From an uncultured Methanobrevibacter sp. (GTDB lineage: Archaea > Methanobacteriota > Methanobacteria > Methanobacteriales > Methanobacteriaceae): a DNA stretch of 7,663 nt. Of this stretch, positions 1 through 5,545 are shown piece by piece. Under the pieces are notes generated by a model that saw nothing but the letters and a program-made list of their open reading frames with translations, had not been told where the DNA came from and ran no database searches. The stretch covers positions 1 to 7,663 of the forward strand of contig CACZPT010000120.1 in the NCBI GenBank assembly GCA_902783085.1, given 5' to 3'. The position numbers and the translations under genes are program-made. How positions within the stretch are numbered: position 1 is the first letter of the stretch; every line of letters begins with the position of its first letter.

Positions 1-42
1 CAAAAATACAAAAAGAATAAAATGACCTCAACTTAGGAATAA

Positions 43-84
43 TATGTAAAAAAATATATTGCATCCCACAAAATTTTTTACATA
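43..84. repeat. 11-bp inverted repeat in the gene-free left edge
   Basis: TATGTAAAAAA at 43-53 is the exact reverse complement of TTTTTTACATA at 74-84, with a 20-nt loop. It lies past the T-rich end of the adhesin gene in a stretch (1-135) where I find no gene. It could be a terminator for a gene entering from the left or a backup hairpin for adhesin read-through. A chance pairing of A- and T-rich runs is quite possible in DNA of this composition. Confidence 0.35.
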
Positions 85-135
85 ACCCAAATGAGTTCTT
101 ATAACAAAATTCAACAGACAATTGCTTGCCGCACT

Positions 136-160
136 AAAAAAAAAGAAAAATAAAAAAGAT
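136..160 (-). terminator. Oligo-T terminator of the adhesin gene
   Basis: Read on the minus strand, the stop codon is followed 11 nt later by an almost pure pyrimidine stretch of T runs broken only by single C or A bases, ending in nine consecutive Ts. Archaeal RNA polymerase terminates at such oligo-U tracts without needing a hairpin, and no hairpin is seen here. Position directly after a long gene supports the call. Confidence 0.7.
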
Positions 161-171
161 AAAGGAGTTAA

Positions 172-3100
172 TTAGAATGCAATACTTGAATAATATCCTT
201 TAAGTGAATAATTATAATTATTCCAATTAACAACATTATCAAAAGAGTTTCTAGTACTAGTTGGGTCAGAGACAATCCAATTATCACCAATTAAAACTTG
301 AGCCCAAACGTGACCATATGTACTACCACTACTAAATACACATGTACCCTGCACATATCTAGCAGGAAGCCCTGCAGCCCTATATAAAGCAATTACTAAA
401 TGTGCTTGATCTACACAATTACCTGTTCCAGCATTTAAAGTTCCAGCTGCACCGAATCTGGTATTATAATAGAAACTATAAGAAATGTGGTCTCTAACAT
501 AATTATAAATAGCTACAGCTTTATCTAAGGAACTTGTTAATCCGTCAGTTAATCGATTAGCTAATTCAACAATAGCTGAATTAGTAATATCACAATGTGT
601 GGAACTTGATAAATATGGAGCTAAATCAGTGATAGTATTTTTTGAATCTAAAACACTTTTTGGAGTGTAACCAGTAGTTGATCTGATATCTACATATGAT
701 GGTAATTTTGCTTCTTTACCATAATAAACCATTACACGTGTAAATGCATAAACTAAACCATCATAACCAATATCACCAACAGATGAGCTAACTGAATTTG
801 GCATTTTTCCAGTAGAATCTGCAATTGATAATACATTTGCTGCAACTGCAACATAATCATATAATTTGCCTAAATCCTTTGCAGCTCCAGGATTATCTGG
901 GTTAGCAACATTTGGCCTAGCAAGACTTGATGTATCGCCATTATTAATATTTACAATAGCTTGGGAAAGTAAATATAAATATTCTGCGGTAGATACAGTT
1001 ACATCACCAATTACTACTTCACTTGGTAAAGCAGCATTACGTTCAATGTAATTATTTACAATGTCAGCTGCACTAGAAAGTTGGCTGATTGTAATAATAC
1101 CTAATACATGAATATATGATTCACCGGCAAAAGATTTATCTGTGTAATTATAGATAATTAAATAATCTCCTTTAGCTAACCCACTTATAGGGATTGTAGC
1201 TACACCATTTGCATCAGTAATATCTGTTTGTGTTACACCATTATAAGTAAATTCAATTGAAGCTTCTGAAATTCCATTACCATATGCATCTTTTAAGATA
1301 ACTGAATAATTAGCAACAGTATTAACAATCATATCCATGTCATTTGCAACAAATAGAGTACCGTTTACTAAAATATGATTAGTTTTGCTTTCTGCTTCAT
1401 AAATCAAATTATCAAGACTAGTTGCGATTGTATAATAACCGGTACCAAGTGAAACATTAAGACTTGCACAACCGGATTCATCAGTAGTTCTATTATAAGA
1501 AACATTGTTTACATTAAATGTAACAATTACATCCTTGATAGTATCATTAGTAATAGTATCTGTTAATATTGCTTTAAATACTGACCTTTCACCACTGTCC
1601 ATTTCTAAATCATCTGCAGTAAATTTAGTAGGGCGTTTAGAAATATTGATAGTTTTTGATCCTTCATTATAATCTAGTTTTCCAATAGTGGAATAACTGT
1701 AACCAATATTGTAAATACCTGGAATAAGATTAATATTTAATCTGGCGGTACCATTTTCATCAGTTGTACGATTATAACTTCTACCATTAATATGGAAAGT
1801 GATAGTTTCATTAGTTAATGGATTATAATTTAAATCAGTTAAAGTTACATTAAATGAAGATCCATCTTTACAAATCATGTTTAAATCATCAGCTGTTAAA
1901 ATAACAGTTGAATTTACAACAGTTAAAGTACTGGCAGAATTGGATGGATAATAACCTAACTCGCCTTTGTACTCATAAGTAATAGGATAACTACCTTCTG
2001 AAAGTTTGGAAATAGTAATTGTGGCATTTCCATTATTATCAGTGATAGCAGTTAAATTTAAACCATTATAACTGAAGTGAACAACAGCTGAAGATATAGG
2101 TCTATTATTAGAACCTGTTAGTGTAACAGTATAATTTCTACTGGTATTTGATATTATAACAATGTCACTACCAACAATTGTTGAATTGGATTTAGCAATT
2201 AAAATATTATTTGAAATTGATAAATCATTTTCATCAGTAGATGTTATGATATAACTGTTAGGTAAAAGATTAATGTTTAAACTTGCATTACCATTACCGT
2301 CACTAACACGTTTATAAAATACACCATTAACATTAAAAGTAACAGTGCTATTAGCTAATGGATTACCTTTACTATCAACTACATTAACCGTGAATTTAGA
2401 ACCGTCCTTATAGTACATATTCAAATCATTACCGGATATTGTAGGTAATACTTGAATTATGTTGGAGTGCATATCACCATTAATAGGGTTAATAGCGGTC
2501 AATACATATTCACCAGGATCAAGATTAATGTTTAACCTAGCAGTGCCTCTTTCATTAGTATTTCGAGAATACATTACACCATTAATATTGAATGAAACAC
2601 TTTGATTAACTAAAGGACTACCGGTAAGATCTAAGAAATCAGCATAATATTGAGTACCATTTTTATAATACTTAACAATATCATTACTAAAAATAGTGGT
2701 CAATACAGTAATATTATTGGAATGCATATCACCATTGATAGGGTTGATAGCAGTCAATACATATTCACCAGGATCAAGATTAATGTTTAACCTGGCAGTA
2801 CCATTTTCATTAGTAACACGATTATAAAATACACCATTGATGTTAAATTCAATAGTGGTATTTGCTAATGGATTACCTTGACCATCTAAAAATTTAGCAT
2901 AATATTGAGTGTTATTCTTATAATATTTTTCAACATCATCTCCAGAGATTGTAGATAATACTTTAATATAATTAGTAATAGATGCATTTCCATAATCTCC
3001 ATTACCTAAGTATGTGGAGGTTATGTAATACTCTCCTGGATTTAAATTAATTTTAATGGATGCTAATCCATTTTCATTAGTAATTCTAGTATAATTAACA

Positions 3101-3489
3101 TCATTAATAGTAAAAATTATGTTTTGATTAGCTAACGGAGAAGTTCCATCAGCACATAAAATCACATTAAATGATGTTCCATTTTTAAAGTATAATTCTG
3201 TATCATTTCCATTAAGAGAAGTAGGAATTTGACCAGCTTGAATATTATCTTCGGAATGATATTGGAATCCCAAAACTCCATTATTCTCATTGTTTGAATC
3301 GTAAGTATCATTAAGAGAATTAGTATCTGAGATAGAATTATCACTAGAAACTTCTAAATTTTGTGAAGAAAATACAATTTGATTATTACCTAAAAAATTT
3401 GAATCATCTGTATTTGTAGCATTACTTACATCCATTGCTGAGACTGAACCTATTGCTAAAAACAATATGCAAACAATAGATATAATCAT
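172..3489 (-). CDS. Adhesin-like surface protein with Ig-like repeats, two pseudomurein-binding repeats and a transglutaminase-like domain
   Basis: A secreted cell-wall protein of 1105 residues from the first ordinary ATG. Residues 1-18 are a hydrophobic signal sequence ending in SVSA. Residues 19-88 are Ser/Asn/Asp-rich and disordered. Eight Ig-like (Big_1/Invasin-type) repeats follow at about 89-178, 179-263, 264-348, 349-432, 433-525, 526-616, 617-708 and 709-796. Two pseudomurein-binding repeats (PF09373-like) lie at about 800-850 and 873-937, the first with the typical LPSEVVIGDVTVS. Residues 960-1080 form a transglutaminase-like, papain-fold domain with a candidate triad of Cys1025 (GNCVDQ), His1060 (YGHVW) and Asp1075 (VSDPT). 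This arrangement is known from methanogen adhesin-like proteins; the catalytic domain also recalls C71 pseudomurein endoisopeptidases (PeiW/PeiP). There is no C-terminal membrane anchor, so wall binding probably depends on the binding repeats. The substrate is not known. The start may lie at an ATT at 3510, adding SKINKA before this Met (see findings). It is monocistronic, with its own promoter and terminator. Confidence 0.9.
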   Translation of the reverse strand: MIISIVCILFLAIGSVSAMDVSNATNTDDSNFLGNNQIVFSSQNLEVSSDNSISDTNSLNDTYDSNNENNGVLGFQYHSEDNIQAGQIPTSLNGNDTELYFKNGTSFNVILCADGTSPLANQNIIFTINDVNYTRITNENGLASIKINLNPGEYYITSTYLGNGDYGNASITNYIKVLSTISGDDVEKYYKNNTQYYAKFLDGQGNPLANTTIEFNINGVFYNRVTNENGTARLNINLDPGEYVLTAINPINGDMHSNNITVLTTIFSNDIVKYYKNGTQYYADFLDLTGSPLVNQSVSFNINGVMYSRNTNERGTARLNINLDPGEYVLTAINPINGDMHSNIIQVLPTISGNDLNMYYKDGSKFTVNVVDSKGNPLANSTVTFNVNGVFYKRVSDGNGNASLNINLLPNSYIITSTDENDLSISNNILIAKSNSTIVGSDIVIISNTSRNYTVTLTGSNNRPISSAVVHFSYNGLNLTAITDNNGNATITISKLSEGSYPITYEYKGELGYYPSNSASTLTVVNSTVILTADDLNMICKDGSSFNVTLTDLNYNPLTNETITFHINGRSYNRTTDENGTARLNINLIPGIYNIGYSYSTIGKLDYNEGSKTINISKRPTKFTADDLEMDSGERSVFKAILTDTITNDTIKDVIVTFNVNNVSYNRTTDESGCASLNVSLGTGYYTIATSLDNLIYEAESKTNHILVNGTLFVANDMDMIVNTVANYSVILKDAYGNGISEASIEFTYNGVTQTDITDANGVATIPISGLAKGDYLIIYNYTDKSFAGESYIHVLGIITISQLSSAADIVNNYIERNAALPSEVVIGDVTVSTAEYLYLLSQAIVNINNGDTSSLARPNVANPDNPGAAKDLGKLYDYVAVAANVLSIADSTGKMPNSVSSSVGDIGYDGLVYAFTRVMVYYGKEAKLPSYVDIRSTTGYTPKSVLDSKNTITDLAPYLSSSTHCDITNSAIVELANRLTDGLTSSLDKAVAIYNYVRDHISYSFYYNTRFGAAGTLNAGTGNCVDQAHLVIALYRAAGLPARYVQGTCVFSSGSTYGHVWAQVLIGDNWIVSDPTSTRNSFDNVVNWNNYNYSLKGYYSSIAF
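2462..2547 (-). repeat. 86-bp direct repeat, copy 2 (Ig repeat 3 of the adhesin)
   Basis: This stretch matches 2717-2802 at 80 of 86 positions, exactly 255 bp (85 codons) apart, which is one Ig repeat unit. It encodes the same peptide in both copies (core GTARLNINLDPGEYV and following residues). All six differences are transitions. It is the most conserved pair among the eight repeats and may mark a recent duplication or gene conversion. Confidence 0.9.
2717..2802 (-). repeat. 86-bp direct repeat, copy 1 (Ig repeat 2 of the adhesin)
   Basis: Partner of the copy at 2462-2547. An uninterrupted identity of 41 bp runs through the middle of both copies, long enough to serve as a substrate for homologous recombination that would delete or add one 85-residue Ig unit in frame. 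Confidence 0.9.
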
Positions 3490-3514
3490 TGCTTTATTTA
3501 TCTTAGAAATTTTT

Positions 3515-3521
3515 CCACCTC
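3515..3521 (-). promoter_or_regulatory. Shine-Dalgarno GAGGTGG of the adhesin gene
   Basis: GAGGTGG on the minus strand is a strong match to the archaeal anti-SD. It lies 25 nt upstream of the ATG at 3489, too far for normal use, but GAGGTG is only 5 nt from an in-frame ATT at 3510. No ATG, GTG or TTG occurs in frame between the upstream stop codon and 3489. The site therefore argues that translation begins at or near 3510. Confidence 0.7.
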
Positions 3522-3527
3522 TTGGTT

Positions 3528-3588
3528 CTCATTACGAAAATTTTAATAAAAATAATGATATATACTAAGATTAGTATTTCATAATGAG
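3528..3588 (-). promoter_or_regulatory. Structured 5' leader of the adhesin mRNA (12-bp stem with nested hairpin)
   Basis: In the minus-strand transcript, CUCAUUAUGAAA (3588-3577) can pair with UUUCGUAAUGAG (3539-3528): 12 bp with one U-G wobble. Inside the loop, ATACTAA (3562-3568) and TTAGTAT (3571-3577) form a second 7-bp inverted repeat, overlapping the outer stem by one base. The lower arm ends 6 nt before the Shine-Dalgarno sequence, and the predicted transcription start is only a few bases before the upper arm. It could be a 5'-end stabiliser, a translation control element, or a protein-binding operator in DNA. Confidence 0.5.
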
Positions 3589-3613
3589 TGAATAAAATTT
3601 ATATTTTAATTAG

Positions 3614-3628
3614 TATATAAATGTTTTT
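3614..3628 (-). promoter_or_regulatory. BRE/TATA promoter of the adhesin gene
   Basis: The minus strand reads AAAAACATTTATATA, a near-ideal methanogen promoter: purine-rich BRE at 3628-3622 and TATA box TTTATATA at 3621-3614. Transcription would start near 3592, giving a leader of about 80 nt before the Shine-Dalgarno-linked start. A weaker TATA-like stretch around 3557-3565 is an alternative that would give a short leader. Confidence 0.65.
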
Positions 3629-3737
3629 ACAACTTTAATATTAAAAAATAGACGTTAAATCAGTTAAATTGCATGAAATATCTTAAAAATATCTATAAAA
3701 TTAAAATATAATGGAATTTTTAACCAATTTTAATTAA

Positions 3738-3751
3738 AAAAGATTATATAT
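3738..3751 (+). promoter_or_regulatory. Second plus-strand BRE/TATA-like element
   Basis: AAAAAAGATTATAT reads as a BRE followed by a TATA box (TTATATAT at 3744-3751), predicting a start near 3773. The radical SAM start codon is about 180 nt further on, so this would be a distal promoter, a small RNA promoter, or a chance match in A+T-rich DNA. The only ATG-led frames just after it are 2 and 8 codons long. Confidence 0.35.
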
Positions 3752-3832
3752 CCTAAATTTAAATTCATCAATAAATGACTTAATGAAAAAGAAACAAAAA
3801 ATTAATTAAAGAATTAGATTAAAAATAACCCA

Positions 3833-3854
3833 TTATAGATAATTTATAGATAAT
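3833..3854 (+). repeat. Perfect tandem duplication of an 11-bp motif upstream of the radical SAM promoter
   Basis: TTATAGATAAT occurs twice back to back (3833-3843 and 3844-3854), ending 7 bp before the BRE. An 11-bp period is close to one helical turn, so a regulator could contact both copies on one face of the DNA. This is a candidate activator or repressor site; no regulator is identified. Confidence 0.55.
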
Positions 3855-3858
3855 AAAC

Positions 3859-3888
3859 ACCAAAATTATTTATAAACTACCAAAATTA
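3859..3888 (+). promoter_or_regulatory. Likely promoter of the radical SAM gene, with TATA box flanked by direct repeats
   Basis: BRE AAAATTA (3862-3868) is followed by TATA box TTTATAAA (3869-3876), which predicts a start near 3898 and a leader of about 60 nt. The decamer ACCAAAATTA occurs exactly at 3859-3868, overlapping the BRE, and again at 3879-3888, 20 bp later on the other side of the TATA box. Such placement suits an operator that would block TBP/TFB binding. Confidence 0.55.
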
Positions 3889-3947
3889 AGCAAAATAAGA
3901 ATTTAAATATCAAAATAAATAAAGAATATCAAATATTGAAAATCTAT

Positions 3948-3953
3948 GGGGAT
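3948..3953 (+). promoter_or_regulatory. Weak Shine-Dalgarno GGGGAT that favours the ATG at 3957
   Basis: GGGG ends 5 nt before the ATG at 3957. The earlier in-frame TTG at 3936 has no purine-rich SD element at a suitable distance, so the shorter ATG start is preferred for the radical SAM gene. Confidence 0.5.
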
Positions 3954-3956
3954 TAC

Positions 3957-5507
3957 ATGATATATGAAAAAAATATATTCCAAAAAAATCTGAAAAATAT
4001 TGATTTGAGAGTGGGATTATGCTACCCAAATATATATAGAACAGCAATGTCCTCATTAGGTTATGGAATATTATATGATTTAATTAATAATCAAGAAAAC
4101 ATTTGGTGTGAGAGAATAATATATCCAAACATCCAATCAATAGAATCCAACACCCATTTAAAAAACTTTGATATAATCAGTTTTTCATTACAATTTGAAG
4201 AAGATTATTTTAATGTATTGGAAATGCTTAAAAAAGCACAAATCCCATTAAAACGTGAAAAACGAAACAACAATGATCCATTAATAATAGCTGGCGGACC
4301 ATGCGCAACTGCAAATCCAATGCCCTTATCAGATTATATTGACATATTTATAATTGGTGAAGGCGAAGCAGTGCTGAATAATCTTTTTAAGAAATACAGG
4401 CAATCAAAAGACTTAAAAAAACTCTTAGATATAGATGGAGTTTATATTCCAAAATACAACAACACCACCAAAATAGCTATTGTAGAAAATATGGATAATG
4501 CATACCATATAACCCAACCAATCATTTCAAAAACAGATAATAAAGAATATAAAAGTGTTTTTAGCGAATCCATACTGTTAAACGTTTCAAGAGGATGTAC
4601 AAGAGGATGCAGATTCTGCATGTCCGGATATATTTACAGGCCAATGCGTGAAACAAATGTTGAAAAACTAATTGGTATAGCTTGTAAAACCAGACAAAAT
4701 ACCGGATTAAATAAAATTACCTTAATTGGTGCTGCAGTTTCTGATTATTCAAAAATTACAGAATTAATTAAAGGACTTAAAGATAAAAACTTCCAAATAT
4801 CAACTCCCTCACTTAGAATTGAATCAATTACAAAAGATAATTTAAAAACTCTAAAAGACAGTGGCCTAAAAACAATAACACTTGCACCCGAATCAACAGA
4901 GAAACTTAGAAAAAGAATTAATAAAGAAATTTCTGATGAATGTATTTTTTCAGTTATAAAAAATGCAAGTCAGCTTGATTTCAATATTAAATTATATTTC
5001 TTAATTGGACTTCCTTATGAGACTATTGAAGATATAGATGAACTTTACAAATACATTGAAAAAATTGTAAAAATGTGTAAAAATCCTCATAAAATAAAAT
5101 TTAGTATAAATCCTGTAATTCCAAAACCACATACTCCCCTACAATGGATAGGATATAATTTTAAAGACATAAAACAAAAAAGCAAATATCTCAAAAAGAA
5201 ATTAAGAAAATATAATGTAAAAATTGAAAGTCCTAAAAAAGGTATGGTTCAATATATATTATCTTGTGGAAATAAAGACATTGGGAACATAATTGAAAAA
5301 TCTCTAAAAAAAGACTTAACATTACATGAATGGATTGAATATATGCCAAAATATGATACTGATGATGAACTACCCTGGGATAAAATAGATATTGGAGTTA
5401 CAAAAAAATTCTTAAAAAATGAATATAAAAGATTAGATTCACAAAAACAAACCCCCTGGTGTGAAAAATCCCCATGTTATAATTGCGGTGCATGTGAAAA
5501 AAATTAA
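3957..5507 (+). CDS. Radical SAM protein with N-terminal B12-binding-like fold, function unknown (COG1032-like)
   Basis: A cytoplasmic Fe-S enzyme of 516 residues from the ATG at 3957; a TTG at 3936 would add seven residues but lacks a Shine-Dalgarno sequence. The N-terminal 160 residues resemble the Rossmann/B12-binding-like part of COG1032 proteins, with RVGLCYPNIYRTAMSSLGYG, an AGGPCATANP loop and IIGEGE, but I see no DxHxxG cobalamin motif. The radical SAM barrel follows, with the [4Fe-4S] cysteines Cys214, Cys218 and Cys221 in RGCTRGCRFC, which bind and cleave S-adenosylmethionine. The C-terminus carries a further cysteine cluster, Cys502-x4-Cys507-x2-Cys510-x2-Cys513, which could hold a second metal centre. 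Radical SAM membership is certain; the reaction and substrate are not known. It leads a same-strand run with the aminotransferase 38 nt downstream, and may share a transcript with it. Confidence 0.88.
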   Translation: MIYEKNIFQKNLKNIDLRVGLCYPNIYRTAMSSLGYGILYDLINNQENIWCERIIYPNIQSIESNTHLKNFDIISFSLQFEEDYFNVLEMLKKAQIPLKREKRNNNDPLIIAGGPCATANPMPLSDYIDIFIIGEGEAVLNNLFKKYRQSKDLKKLLDIDGVYIPKYNNTTKIAIVENMDNAYHITQPIISKTDNKEYKSVFSESILLNVSRGCTRGCRFCMSGYIYRPMRETNVEKLIGIACKTRQNTGLNKITLIGAAVSDYSKITELIKGLKDKNFQISTPSLRIESITKDNLKTLKDSGLKTITLAPESTEKLRKRINKEISDECIFSVIKNASQLDFNIKLYFLIGLPYETIEDIDELYKYIEKIVKMCKNPHKIKFSINPVIPKPHTPLQWIGYNFKDIKQKSKYLKKKLRKYNVKIESPKKGMVQYILSCGNKDIGNIIEKSLKKDLTLHEWIEYMPKYDTDDELPWDKIDIGVTKKFLKNEYKRLDSQKQTPWCEKSPCYNCGACEKN

Positions 5508-5534
5508 AATTCAATAAATATATAATATTATATA

Positions 5535-5538
5535 GAGG
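5535..5538 (+). promoter_or_regulatory. Ribosome binding site of the aminotransferase
   Basis: GAGG lies 7 nt before the ATG at 5546, a normal distance, and fixes that start. The 38-nt gap before the gene is A+T-only apart from a few bases and contains a TATA-like ATATATAAT, but a start from it would fall at about the ATG itself, so transcription from the upstream gene is more likely. Confidence 0.65.
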
Positions 5539-5545
5539 AATTACT

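Noticed and set aside
1..135. Possible end of another gene or a small protein at the left edge
   Set aside because: ATG-led frames stop within a few codons and no conserved residues are recognisable; only an inverted repeat is supported.
866..1051. Plus-strand open frame of 61 codons inside the adhesin gene
   Set aside because: It is fully antisense to the conserved pseudomurein-binding repeat region, has no recognisable protein features and no promoter or Shine-Dalgarno sequence of note.
179..3225. Repeated units spaced at regular intervals, first considered as a CRISPR array or phase-variable DNA repeat
   Set aside because: The units are about 85-93 codons long, in frame and diverged at DNA level; they are protein Ig-like domains, with no short identical repeats or unique spacers.
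3783..3809. Eight-codon frame starting ATGAAAAAG downstream of the extra promoter-like element
   Set aside because: It has no ribosome binding site and a composition expected by chance in A-rich DNA.
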